DNA of 64,000 nt. Source: Anoplopoma fimbria. Lineage: Eukaryota; Chordata; Actinopteri; Perciformes; Anoplopomatidae. The notes below the pieces were generated by a model. It was not told the DNA's origin. It saw only the letters and a list, made by a program, of their open reading frames with translations, and did not search any database. The position numbers and the translations under genes were made by a program. Positions 1 to 28,500 of the stretch are shown in pieces (within the stretch, counting starts at the first letter, position 1; each line of letters starts with the position of its first letter). The stretch lies in the NCBI RefSeq assembly GCF_027596085.1, contig NC_072460.1:11761326-11825325 (forward strand), given 5' to 3'.

Positions 1-721
1 AAGCAAAACAAAGATGCAATTAAGCTGTGACCAGTTGCAACTGTGGATTACTTCCAGTCTGCCCATTGGTTGGTCACTTTTGACTAATATTTGTGGTTTT
101 TTTTGCTATTGAGTTGAGCTTATTTTTTTAATCAAAAATGTTATGATTCATCAACAAAACATTTGAAATACAAACAGGGAGCTCCTAATTATTGATGGTC
201 ATTTTGTTCTGCAAGCGGCTGTTAAATTCGGTTTGGGACTACGGTGTAGAAGCACCTTAAGTTAAGTGGTGCTCCCTTTTAAGAAGTAAAAAATGATGAA
301 GCCAGGAATACACTATTTTTGTCGATCTATAAAAATATATAACTGACATTATAATTACTTGGGTTAAAAAAAATGACAAGTAAAATAGGCTACAGTGATG
401 AAATTCACAGGTGATAAAATAGAAAAAAACAAGATGTCATTAGCTCAAAAATCATGAATAGACATTTTATATACAATGCTCATCAACACACACTGCAACT
501 TTAAAACTGGGTTTTGTTGCAGAATCTTAATCCTACGGCATCCTTGGACAGAGTGAGATCCATTGTTCTTAATTCAGGTTAAAATGTCAGATAGCACGAT
601 CACACATTTCGAAGAAGTTAATGCTAAGATACATCAGATAGAAAATAAAGATCTTGTCTGATCACGTCTGACATTATCAAGTAAAAAATTCATAAATGAC
701 TAATACACGGGTTTGTCTCAC

Positions 722-11135
<10,414 letters not shown>

Positions 11136-11300
11136 TTTGAATCTCTCACACCACTTCTCTAGTGTCGGATTGTGGTTTCAGCAGCTCATGAGTTGAAGGA
11201 AAACGCCGTCAAACGAGCCCTGTGCGAGCTGGAGCAGCGGAGAGAGAGAGAGAGAGACAGAGAGAGAGACAGAGAGAGAGGGGGGAAGGCGTTGGCACCG
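11136..11300 (-). promoter_or_regulatory. gnai3 leader and promoter-proximal region with GA/CT tract
   Basis: Immediately upstream of the gnai3 start codon is a moderately CpG-containing leader. It carries a four-codon upstream ORF (11189-11178) and then a near-pure GA tract at 11240-11281, which reads as a pyrimidine tract on the gene strand. No TATA box was seen. The transcription start is inferred, not mapped. Confidence 0.5.
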
Positions 11301-16597
<5,297 letters not shown>

Positions 16598-16603
16598 TTT
16601 ATT
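16598..16603 (-). terminator. Candidate gpr61 polyadenylation signal
   Basis: An AATAAA hexamer on the minus strand starts 40 bases after the gpr61 stop codon. If used, it would give a very short 3' UTR. Further AATAAA-like sites lie downstream near 15.83 kb. Confidence 0.35.
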
Positions 16604-16642
16604 GGATTATAGATGGCAAAAGAGACGGTACATGGGAGGCAG

Positions 16643-18061
16643 CTACAGCTCTGGTACAGTTTTGCAGCAGTTCTCTGATACATGAAGCTCATTGTTCCGC
16701 TGTTGCCGCTGTATGAACTCTGAGGTTTCCTCAAGGATCTGCCCTGGGATGTGGAAGTCAGCTGGCGTGTTCTGCTGAACAGCTGATTCCTGACGGCCCT
16801 CAGTCTCTGGCTCCTCTGGGCTGGCTCGGCTGTGAGAGTTGCAGGGCTCCAGATTGCATCCAGTGCCCTGAAGGAACTGCAAAAAGTTCTCCTCAATAGA
16901 GGCCTCACGGCTGGGCAGCTGCTCTCCTTCGCTGGGCCCAGCCCGCTTGAAGATGCAAGCCAGGTGGCGGCCCAGCTGCTCGCGAATCTGCCGGTTCAGG
17001 CAGCCGTAGAAGAAAGGGTTGGAGGTGAAGCAGAAATAGCCAATCCATGTGACCACATCCTCCAGCTGGGCCAGTGAGGCGGGAGAGGTAGACACCACAG
17101 CCGAGTAGAGATGGAAGGAGAAATACGGCAGCCAGCAGCAGAGGAACTGGCCTCCCACTGCCACCAGCACCACCGCAGCCTTCCCGCCGTTGAAGGCCCT
17201 CTGAAGGGTGGTGCGGGCGCCAGTCCCACCGAGGCTTGCCATCATGGTGGAGTGGCTGCTGATGGACTCGGACCGTTGTCGCTGCGTGTCCATCCAGGTG
17301 GGAAGGGGCCCGTGTTGCATGGCTGCAACTCGCGCCACCTTGAACATGTTGCAGTAGACCACGAGAATGATCAGCACGGGGCACAAAAAATAGATCAATG
17401 TAAAGAAGACCATGAAAAGCAGCTGTGTGGTCCTGCCTCCCGTCCAGTGGAGGGAGCAGTGTCTCTGACCCTGAATGAGAACTGAGGGAGTCCCCACAGC
17501 CTGGTTTCCCTGGAGCAGCCATCCCATGAGAGGCAGCACTGACATGACAACGGCTTTAATCCAGATTCCCACCAGAACCATCACCACCACCCCCACCGTC
17601 ATCTTCACCTCGTGACGCATGGGGTGGACAATGTAGTAGTAGCGCTCCACGTTGATGGCACAGATGGTGAGGATGGCAGCACTCACCAGACACACACTCA
17701 GGCAGAGGTAGCTCCGACACAGCGCCTCGTCCACCAGGATTCGGTCTGACAGCATCCCCAGAGGCATCAACACCAGCGCAGCCAGCAGGTCCACCAGACA
17801 CAGGTGGAACACGAAGACAAACTTGCGCAGCTGTGGTGTTTTGGTGATGACAATCATCACGGCCAAGTTCCCGACCACTGCTAGCACATCAATGATGAGC
17901 ATAGCACACAGTGCCAAGGACTGGTTCAGATCGACCCCACCTCGGAGGCTTGCGACCGTCGAGGTCACGTTAGAGATATTCGGGTGCAGTGAGGCTGAAG
18001 ATAGGTGGAGGCCGGAGAGAGAAGTGTTCCAGGAGGGGCTTGGTGTGACAGGACGCTCCAT
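16643..18061 (-). CDS. gpr61: Orphan class A GPCR, GPR61
   Basis: This single-exon ORF of 472 residues encodes a seven-transmembrane receptor, close to the roughly 451 residues of the human protein. GPR61 is an orphan biogenic-amine-like receptor of neural tissue with reported constitutive Gs coupling. N-glycosylation sequons occur at residues 12, 28, 31 and 46. TM1 spans about 49-74 with GN at 64-65, and TM2 has Asp91. TM3 ends in ERY (139-141) in place of the commoner DRY. TM6 has CWLP (309-312) and TM7 has NPFFY (348-352). Cys115 and Cys202 are placed for the extracellular disulphide. The long C-tail (from about 360) is rich in Ser, Glu and Gln. The start is the first Met of the frame and leaves a normal N-terminus. 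The gene is tandem with gnai3 on the same strand, as in mammals. Antisense ORFs across it are shadows. Confidence 0.96.
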   Translation of the reverse strand: MERPVTPSPSWNTSLSGLHLSSASLHPNISNVTSTVASLRGGVDLNQSLALCAMLIIDVLAVVGNLAVMIVITKTPQLRKFVFVFHLCLVDLLAALVLMPLGMLSDRILVDEALCRSYLCLSVCLVSAAILTICAINVERYYYIVHPMRHEVKMTVGVVVMVLVGIWIKAVVMSVLPLMGWLLQGNQAVGTPSVLIQGQRHCSLHWTGGRTTQLLFMVFFTLIYFLCPVLIILVVYCNMFKVARVAAMQHGPLPTWMDTQRQRSESISSHSTMMASLGGTGARTTLQRAFNGGKAAVVLVAVGGQFLCCWLPYFSFHLYSAVVSTSPASLAQLEDVVTWIGYFCFTSNPFFYGCLNRQIREQLGRHLACIFKRAGPSEGEQLPSREASIEENFLQFLQGTGCNLEPCNSHSRASPEEPETEGRQESAVQQNTPADFHIPGQILEETSEFIQRQQRNNELHVSENCCKTVPEL

Positions 18062-18305
18062 GAGAGGATGGGATAAGGAGGAGAGAGTCCGCTGAATTTC
18101 ATGGGCCCATCACCCATCCTCCCCTGTCATAGGGTGTCACTGAGAAGCTTAGGCGGTGATGTCTGTCATGGCAGCTGGAGCTGTACAGGCCCGGGAGATT
18201 TTAGCCTGGAGCTCTGCAGACGATCACGGGAATTTTCACTAAATTCCTTGTAACTTTCAGTGAGGCCGTCCTTCTCTCTCCAATGTGACTTTCAGATGGA
18301 AAAAT

Positions 18306-18320
18306 CTGAAACATAAAGAG
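18306..18320 (-). other. Candidate 3' splice site of the gpr61 leader exon
   Basis: On the minus strand a pyrimidine-rich stretch ending TATGTTTCAG precedes position 18305, about 245 bases upstream of the gpr61 start codon. This would fit a coding exon preceded by a non-coding exon, but no matching donor was established. Confidence 0.3.
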
Positions 18321-20485
18321 AAAGTCCTGTTTAGAAGTAGGAACAAGTGAAGGTTTGTGCTAGTTTTCACAACATGCTCAGGATGCGTTTGTGTATTTTG
18401 TGAAATGTAAATGTAATAATATTTTCTAATACTAGTTTGCAAGTGTTGGTCCAAATTATGAAAAACTACATTCCAGATTGGATATTTTCAAGGATATTAT
18501 CTGACCAAAACATTGATTAAATATAGGGTAGATGGTTTCAGTCTGGAAATATGATAATGATTGATTTGTCATCCCAAAAACCGCCTAAATCCTTGCTCGG
18601 ACTAGAAATACATTCTGGAAACGTGAATAAACAAACTTAAAAGACCCTCGATCTAATCTACAGTTCATGCCAATACTGACACAATAATCCTCTTGTTTAT
18701 GGTCGAACCACCCATTTAAAAAGAAATCAAAGAAATCAAATATTGGTCACTTATACTTAAATGCATTAGGCCTTTGTAAAACAATTCATTATTTCTGTTG
18801 CTGTGATCCTGTGAGTCGCTTGTGCTCTCACTTTGAAGCCCCACTTGAGGTCTGGGTCATAATTTACTTCGTATTTGACATCTGCATCCTCAGATGTGTG
18901 TTTTCAGGGCAGCAGCCTGTGCCTCAGGGAAAAGCTAAAAGCGCAGAGTGGACCATATGTCCCCTTTAACAGAGTCAAGAAGCAAAATGGATGAGTGAAT
19001 AAACTGCAAAACTCAGCATTACAGAGCTCCTTGCTGTCTGAAGTGATGAGAGGAGAAGATCAATAAACACTTTTCGTATTATTACAATCATGACATGAAA
19101 AATATTAAATGTAAAATTTCCAATAGTTACCGAATACTCTTGAGAATAAATGTTTTGTAGCTATGTTAAATTACAAACTAAAAATCATGGAAATGGTGGC
19201 AGAGCACCTTCAGCTGTGTTTTTGTGAACAGTTGAGTAGTCGAGAGGCCCTGCGCTGTGTTTACTGTCATAACCTCACCTGGAAACAACCCCACACACTG
19301 TAAAAGCCGTGGAACGAGCGCTAAGGCTTTGGTACATTTCCATATGCTGCACACCTGCATGTGCAAGTTTTCCATTTCACCAGTGTGACAGGCTTCATCC
19401 CTGCAAGGCGTCTGTTGTTATTCCTGCCCACATACGCACATTTGAGCAAGACAATCACCTGAAACACGTAGGTGTATGTAGGTGGCCTTTGCTGAATAGG
19501 TCAAAGGGTTGCAGTCACCTTCAGCCCAATAAACAACATTTCAGCCATGATGTAACTGTGGAGCAGCCCTCTTGAAAATTTTAGTTCAATCAGCATTGAT
19601 TGTTTTTACTGCTCTCTGGTGTCCGGGGGGTCACTTAAGTACACTAAGGACCACAAAAATTTTAATTCTTGCTGCTAACAAACTTATCACCACTAATGTT
19701 CTTGTCCCTCAAAGAGCCTCTTATCACACAAAATCCCAATTAAAAGCATCCAAATTGGAGAAATGTGCCTGTTACCCGTTTTAAAGTTGTTGTTTAATGG
19801 TGATTTTATCAATTCAAAACCACACAAAGAGAACTATTTAAATATTAAATGGAGAATAAAAAGGGACTTAATGGCTCTAATGCAGCATATCCTCTTATTA
19901 AATATAATCAAACCAATAAAACGAGTACAATTTAGAGTCAAACTCTGAAGCTCCAAACTAATTCACACAAAAGCTAGAGTTTGAGGTCGCAGCAGAATCT
20001 CTCTGGCTGCCGACTGGAAACCATATGACCCAATAATATACACATGACACGGTGTTTACTGCGAGGAGAAAACTAGCCTGTTGTTCAAGTGTCCCTTTCA
20101 TTAGAAAGAAATTTCAATCCTCAGCAGCAACATGCAAGTGACAACCAGGAGTTTAAATTCACCGAAATGTTGTCCTTTCACATGGACACACAAAGAATGT
20201 GATATGATGAAATCATAAAACACTGTCTCTAGTATTGCCGTCTTGAGTCAGATTTGACTCTTTCCAGCATCCTAACTTCAAAACATTGAAACACACACAC
20301 ATCTCTCCTCACACTCTGCTGAATCGGGCAGGTATGTGTGGAGATGTGTGTGAAGATAAACCGGTGACATACCTCAGTCTGGAGAGGGCTGCTTCCTCAT
20401 GTGCAGGTTCACAGTCTACTGAAGGAGTGCCGACCTGTTTCGCTTTCTCTCCCCCACACACACAGCAAAAACACTGACACACCAC

Positions 20486-20585
<100 letters not shown>

Positions 20586-23500
20586 ACGTCACAGAGTCAA
20601 GAGAGAGAGAGAGAGTGGATGGAGGCGCTCCTCTGTCTCCTCCTCACCTGGCCCCTTTCATCTCGTCATCACCTCCCACCCAACCAAGCTGAACCCCCCA
20701 CCCTCCCCCCCCCATCCCATCCCATCACACACACTCCTCCCACCCATCAGCTCTCTTCTAGCCAGGTCTTTGATTCAGGTGGGAGAGCACGAGCAGAACG
20801 TGGAGAGATGGTAAAAAAAAATGAGGAGAGGGCTCCTGTCTTCCAGCCTGTGATGCAGAAAGGTTGGACACACACATACACACTTTCATACACACATATG
20901 CTGTCTCCAGCACGCGCCTAGGGCAACTGCAGAGCCGTGCAGAGCAGACAGACAGGCGGCGGGTGGTCAGGCTGGCAGCACCCAGCCTCCCTTCTCGCCA
21001 CTGGGTCTTAGTGCCTTACTGTCTCTGGGCTCCTCGTGGAGGGATGGCTCTGCTTTTCAACCTTTTCCACTAATCTCACCGCAGGTCACATCAGGTCCCA
21101 CTAATAGAAGCAGACGTTGCAAACAATAAGGATAGAAAATCACCTTTATACTCTGGAATAGCATTTCTCTGAGTCTCTGTCTCCGTATGCTCAGCCCGTC
21201 GAGTTCTCCCTCCATGCACAATCCAGCAAAAGCCCTCTCACGAGGCTGGATTATTGATTCACAGAGAGGAAAAGAATCCCAGTGGTTAATGGTAATGAGC
21301 TGAGATTAACATTTACAAAATCCCAGGCCTACACAACATACATATTACACTTACTGAACTATTTCCTGCCCTGAGATCCGACTTTGTTTTCCACTGGACT
21401 GTGAGCTGTAGGATCCAAGCAATGGTGCAACTCAGATGTTGAGCTCAACAACATCTTGACTCCGCTTGGGGATTTAAAAATAAATATATATAGACACATA
21501 TTAGTATTCAGTTTGTTATTATTTAATTAGGAAGACTCATCGAAATCAAGAGAACAAACACCCTTTACAGTCAGACAACCAGCACACAATAATTAACAAA
21601 TGTAATGTCAGACAACCAACAGAAAAGCCTAAAAGCAAGTGAGCTGAAACAATTAGTCGATTTACTGATTTAACGATTGAATGGAAATTTATCGGAATCG
21701 TTACAGTCGTGTAATCAAGCAAAAGTAGTCTTTGTGTTTAATATTATTTAGCATTGAACATATTAGAGTTTGGGCTGTTAATTGGACCAAAAAAGAACTT
21801 TGTTTTCGGAAAGATTATTAATCGTTGATGGAAATAGGTGTTGAAGTTGGAGCCTGTAATAGCAGTCATAAAACATCAGATAGTAAAGCTTTAACATTCT
21901 TCAATGGGACTGAAATAATCAAGCTTGAGAGCTGTTGGCAATTCATTGCAATTTAAAAGTGCATAATTTGCACCTTTTTATGGCAAAAAGGGTGGCCCAC
22001 TGCCTCTAGCTAATGTCGTCTTGTTTTTCTGTGAATCATACTTTTGATAATCGTGCCAAATGAGATGATTTAATAACAATGTGCTTTGGACACAAGAAGT
22101 AACCTTTTGATGTATGGAGGTGGCTGTTGTATCTGTCAACTCTACTGTATTTTACTGTGTATATCCCCTTTTGTTATCCAACCTCCAGTGTATGGGCCTT
22201 TTTTTCTTGTTTTCTTGTCTCAATTGATGACCTGAAAATTGCTATTTCCTCCCTCAGGATTTGCATGAATGGACTGTCCCACACAACATCAATATGTGAC
22301 ATCTCTCTTCAATGCAGTGTATTTCCTGAGGGATTCATTCATTAGTGGAAGTGCGGCTGCACAAATGCTGATTTGTCTATGAGTCATTGCTTTTTGTTAC
22401 TGATAAATCAATTGGTAAATTGAACACATTTTCAGTCATTGTTCCAAGTGATGTGTTACTGTTCAACAAAGGTTATCTGCCATGAAGCTGCTGCTGCTGT
22501 TTTAAGCTGGATTGTTTGGAGATCACACTTTGTGCTGCTGCTGAGAGGCTGCGGTCGCTCATATGATCTGTAGGAAGAAGGATGTATAAGATATTCATTT
22601 TCCCCCTGAAATGTGTTTAAGCATTGAACTGTATTAAGGCGGCCGAAGATAAATAAAGACTGTTAATGCGTAAATATCAGGGATATGATGATAGAGATAC
22701 CACTGAGGCGTTTTGAAGAAGGAAACAGAGCATAGAGGAGTCTTTGTTTGTGTTTGTTAATGCTCCACTCTTCAAGTTTTTATGTATCTTGTGTTTGTGT
22801 GTGTGCGTGTCCTGTGACTGCGCTCGTGTCTGAGGTGTTGAATAATGACAGAAATAGCAGATACTTGCTCATGCCAGGAGCACCAATCAGGGGAGGGAAA
22901 TACAATGGTTTCCATGGCAACCCCCCCCCATCCCAACTCTCTCATCCCCCTCTAATCCACCAACAGCAGATAAGAAAAGAAGGTGCATCAACCTCAGAGC
23001 CCAAATACACACTCTGTCATACACACTGCATGCATGACACCCATTAGGAGAGGAGTTCATTGTGTTTTGTCACCATGTTGGATCGCTGATTATTCTCAGT
23101 TTCCTTTTTTTTTCCTATTTAACTGAACACAGGTGGGCTGATTCACGTTCAATTACAGCTGCTGATCTAATATTGTTTTCCAGTGTGATCTCAGATCTCA
23201 TCAGTAGGGGGAGCTCTCACATTTAACAAGTAGATGCAACACCTGACATCCTAGGAAATATCCCATTTTATTGGGCATGTCAACACACACGCCAAATGAC
23301 TAATGCTCACAGAGCAGGACTTTTAATGACATTTAGTTCTTTATATGGTCGTGCAATCATCATGGCCGTTAAATGTATGTTTCACACTGAAATGTTTGGC
23401 CTCATTTGAAGAGTTCATCAGCCTTACTGAGGATGCAGTCAAGCAGGAACACAAACTCACTGTTCGTTCAAGAGGAGATCATGTTTGTGCTGATGTCAAA

Positions 23501-24035
23501 AACCCATGGGTAACTTAAAATCATTTTTGCATTATTTCATTTGAATTGGTTCACTCCTGGCTTCATTTCCTCCATGACCTACATACCAGAAACTATGGGT
23601 GCACATTATTTTAGAATCAAATGAGTAGTGCCACCTATTTGTAATGTCTACATTATCTATTTTTACATGTATATACAGCGTTATTTAGCATCAATACATT
23701 TACAAAACATGTGGGAAACCACAGTTAAATCATCTATGCTCCCGTTTCATCCTCCCACGGTACCCAAGAGAACAACATCCACCTGGAGGGTCACATCAGA
23801 CTGATAACTAACACCCCATCATGCACTGTGGCAGATGAGGGAGGTCGCTCACTCTTATCTGAGCTGACAAAACCCTCACATATTTCAGCTAAATTTGATA
23901 TATTTCTGCTTATCCCAAATAAATCAAAATTGTATTCAAATAGTGCAGCTGCAAGGAAAGAGCAGTGATCCAAAATAGATCTCAGGGGTTGTTTAGTCTG
24001 TTTGAATCTACAGAGATGGAGAGAAAGGGTGTCAC

Positions 24036-24103
24036 CAAATGTTGATCTACATGCTCCACTAACTCCTTTTGAGTTATTAGAGCATGTAGATCTTAACATA
24101 TTT
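24036..24103. other. Imperfect hairpin-forming inverted repeat
   Basis: GATCTACATGCTC at 24044-24056 is the exact reverse complement of 24080-24092. Inside it, TAACTC pairs with GAGTTA around a short loop, separated from the outer stem by a 3x3 internal loop. Outside it, ATGTT can pair with AACAT past a two-base bulge. Roughly 24 pairs form in a 68-base span. No gene or known repeat explains it. Confidence 0.5.
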
Positions 24104-25422
24104 CATCCTGCCTGGTTTTAAACATCTATTCTACAGCACTGAGGAAACAACACCAGACCATTTCAGACACATTAAATACCCAATAACACATTTTATATAA
24201 AGAAATACATATTTTAAAGCAAAGATTTGAGTTTGATGAATACACTGCATGACTAAAATCTACTTGTTTAGAGCTCACTCTAACCATTAAGATCTTAAGA
24301 ATATTTCGGGATAACTTGCTGGGACAACCGGAGAAAAAACCCTAACCAGTGTCGGTAACTGATTTGTGCCGTTAGATTTCCCACACTAATGCATTGGACT
24401 CCAAACAGACACTATTACCTCTCTCTGTCGGCTCCAGGTTGGCACTGTCATCCACTGCACACACTGAGTCACTGATGAGTACTGACGCTCCAGGCCGCTC
24501 TGTCTGTCTGGGGACACATAACAACACTGAACCTCAAAAAACGAGCCAAGACTGTTTTTTTTATTAAATAAAAATGAGGATGATATAGCATCTTCCAGGC
24601 ATTTAAGTTCCTCCAGCTGATTATCATTTTATTATCACTGCCATAATATGTCATACCATAATTTTTCTTTTTCAGCATGTTTCAGACTTGTGATTCAAGT
24701 AAACTTTATCACTTGAAATACAAACTGGAAAAATACAACGCACTGCCTAAAGCCCACAGATGCTCGATGACTCTTTTTAGTGTCACACTTTTTATTGTGA
24801 GAACATCATGACTCCCCTTTGAGTTACTGTTTTTTATTCACTTACTGACTGTGACTCGTTTCCCTTCATGTGACTGATTCATTTGTTAGTTTTTGATTAT
24901 TGCAAAAATGTGTCTTTCCAGTGAAACTATACACCTTATGACTTTTTTTGACATTTCGGTAATCTGGCTTCCCATGAATAAGAACATTCAGTTGCATATT
25001 TAGCATCAAGCTGGTGGTTCAGTGAGGTGAGATGTCCTTGGTTGAGTCACAAACGGCCTACAGGGGCTTTGCTGCTTTACACTGCGGCAAGACCCAACCT
25101 TCATCTGTCAGAAGGACACGCAGCTCAGAACCACACAAGTGGACTTGGTGAACCAGAAATACAGGACAGGACACGATGACATGAACTGTTTAATATAATT
25201 AAATCTAATACGTCAAACCTGGCACAGGAATCCCTTTTGTTTCTGTTAAACCTAGAACAAAACGTACAAAAATATCAAGTTGTTGATTTGCAGGGGGTTA
25301 TGTGTGGGACTAGTTCTTGGCGGGCACAGTGAGCCCAGCACATTACCCCCAGTAAAGATTAAACAAATGAGATAGAGGAGATTTAAAGATGTTCATTTGT
25401 ACACTTAGGTGGATTTTGTTGG

Positions 25423-25527
25423 TTGGACAGAGCTGGACTGTTTCAAGTCTTCATGCTAAGCTAAGCTAATTGTATCTATCAGCTTTGTGTTAATAAGAGT
25501 ATTTCTTAACTATTGAACAATCCCTTT
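25423..25527. repeat. Fish interspersed repeat (copy 2)
   Basis: It contains 'catgctaagctaagctaa' preceded by 'ggactgtttcaagtctt' and followed by 'gtatttcttaactattgaa'. It has the same order of words as the copy at 6956-7010 and is oriented the same way. It is probably a truncated high-copy percomorph repeat. Confidence 0.6.
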
Positions 25528-28500
25528 AAAGACGCATCCCACTCTCTCAGTCCTGAGCAGCACATTATCTTTATTTTCACTTCAATTTCACTGTTAATCC
25601 TTCTCGCAGTAACAAAACCTTTCAAATATGATTCAAAATACAAACAGCAAACTCAAAGGACTTCCCCCAGCCGCAGTGTAATTTTTCATAGAAACCGATC
25701 GGTGCAGTCAGATAGTTGATTAATAGCAGAACCAAGCCCCGCGGCCTTCACAATCACCTCCCCTCTGAAGGTTAAACATCATACATTACAAGTCTTTTCT
25801 CGATGATAACCGCAGAATATTTGCATTTCTATTCTGGACACTCTTTCCCTTCCTCACTAACACCACAAAGCTTGAACTCAACAGTATTTGAAGTAACATC
25901 AATATCCACCACTAAGTGCATTTACTGTCAGTGAGCATCTGCACAGTTGAGCCCAGATGTATCTTCACTTAGCCCACCTTTCAGTTTTTGGTTTATCCAT
26001 TTTGACTTCATGGGAATGGGTGTAATCTCTAACTTTGTATTTTTCATAAGAGGATTATATTCGCTTTCTCTCTTCAGAGAAAATGTGTGGTTATATAACA
26101 AATGAGATTATTTTAAAAAGTCTCTTTATTTATAAGATTATTTTATCATGTGTACTATAAACAGTTCCATGTAAATCCAACGTTATTTAACACAGCGATG
26201 GTACAACAAATCCATTTCTGTCTGTCAAATTATTAAACAGTTTATTATGTGAATACAGAATATGTACAGATTCAGAGCTTATGTTTGCATCTGGACTCCT
26301 ACATCGTCTCTCCCCGCAGGTAAACATCAAGATCCAGAGATTGGGGAGTGACGAAGGGATAAGGCAATACAATTATCAAAGCAAAAATTGTGAAAACGGT
26401 AGGTGTCATTAGTTTTGCTAGTATTTTTTCCCCAAAAGCCAAAGTTTTAGACAACTCCAAAATTTGACCTGATGAATGCAGTAGATGAAAAGGGAGGGGA
26501 TCAACAAAGGTTACCAAATCATCCTGAGGGGACCAAAGTCTGTTCAAGTTCATGGCCCTCCATCAAACATTATTGAGATATTTCAATCTGCACCAATGTG
26601 GACTGACCGACCAACTGACATTTCCATCCCTAAAGCAATGCTGCTAGAGAAAAATAATTCAAAAAGTTTCCATTACGCTTCCTTTCATACATCTGTGAGA
26701 CAATTACACTATTTAACTAGCAGTTTCACATTTTTACTTGTTTTGAACAAAATGAAACTGAGGTTAAAAAGAATACTTCACCGATGAAATACTTCTCAGT
26801 TTTACCTTGAATTCTTGAAGATGTTTTTTTTCACATGCCTCCATGGCGAATGGAGATTTAAGAAAATGGAGAAAAGTCTTGATGAATTTAAGTAATTTGG
26901 GGCCGCATTTAACAACAGCAAAACTATATCAAGACATCCTTTTACAAACTGTCAGATAACGCATGCTGTAAAATCCAAGTCTCATTTATCCAGTCGTATT
27001 CCTATTGCCTTGCATTTTCCGCCTTGCATTTTCACAAAAATAGGATAAAACAATCTTATGTTGACATATGCAGAATCATTTTTTCTGTTGAACGTGGCCC
27101 CCATTTAGTTCAATTCATCAAAACCTGATATAGTAAAACATTCTTTTGAAGATATGTTTGAATTAATTACATATGGTAATATATTTTCATGCGAGGCAGT
27201 GAAAGGACTTCAGTTTTTCAATAGCTTAAATGCCAGAGTGATGAGAGAAATAAAGAGTGATTGTGTGTTAATATCACACTGGCTCAGTGCACAACCTATT
27301 CTCTCTGGTTTGACGGGTGATGAAAAAGCATTACTCACTCTAACTGTCCAAATGAACATTAGGTGTCAGAAATAGTCATGACATACATATTTATGAGAAC
27401 ATTACAAATGCCGCAGGTCTGCAAGTGTGACACATTGACGTGACAACTTGCTATGTCTTTACTACAGTTTGTGAGTTTTTCGCTCAGTGGTGCTGCTGTT
27501 TGATTTTTTTACAGTAGCTTTTTTACTCTCAGCCCTCATTGTTTCTCTCCACTGCCATCTTGCTCATGTCTTCTGTGCTCATTTGAGCCAGAGAGAGCTG
27601 AGTCCTGCGGCCGGGATGTTGTGAAATCCAGACAGATGCTGCACAGTTAATAATCCTAGCCAGCTGTCAGCATTCAGAAGGGTGAGAAACTGGAAATCAG
27701 CCAGGCAGCCTTCAGGCTAGTCCAGCGCTCAGACACAGTGGCTCAACAACATAAAACACATTATGACTTCTGCCACAACAGCACATGCACAACTTTATAA
27801 AGCCTTCCGTTTTTCTTTTACCTGCCGACTGCAAAATACAAAAACACAGAAAAAAGCAATGGTTCCAGATTTTTTGGGGAATACACTTATCACATTTGTA
27901 CCTATATCTTTAATGCTGCAATCATCATGGGGCACACATCTGCAACATGTTTGCAAGAGCTGCAGCCAATGTATTATATTCAATATTTTTTTCAAAGTAA
28001 CATAAAATAAAGAGCTTAACCCAAAGCCTTTCAAATGTGATTATATAATACTATTAATAATAATACGTATTCAGGGACCGGAAAATAAACATTGTGCATG
28101 TGTAGATTTGTGTGTTTATTGTAAGGCAGATTAGACAAATGGAGAATTCTTTTAAACTGCAGGATTTCTATTTTTGACAACCTAAGCAAACTAAGGGATT
28201 TTTCTTTCTGTGTTTACGGTCAAATCAGATGTAATAAACTCTGTGGAAATCCATTAACAAGTTTACAAAGAGGGCAGCTGAGTGCTCAAGGGCACCATAT
28301 CTTTTTTAAATCACTATGCTTTGACTGTGTTTGTGTAAGAGGGAGAGTTTTATTTGTGCTTGTCACCGAGCTCACAGCTCTGTGGTAATGACACCAGACA
28401 CAGGATGGAACTGTAATAATGACCCTGCATTAAACCCCCTGTTTCCCAGAAGACGTCCTCACACCACATGGAGCAGAGGGCTGTGATTAAAAGAGGCAAC

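Noticed and set aside
17111..17485. 124-residue ORF on the strand opposite gpr61
   Set aside because: Shadow of the G/C-rich gpr61 coding sequence. The receptor frame explains the region fully.
16905..17522. 205-residue alternative-frame ORF on the gpr61 strand
   Set aside because: Frame-shifted reading of gpr61 with no recognisable domain.
23791..24099. 102-residue minus-strand ORF overlapping the hairpin
   Set aside because: No domain, signal sequence or splice partner, and typical of chance open frames in this A/T-rich interval.
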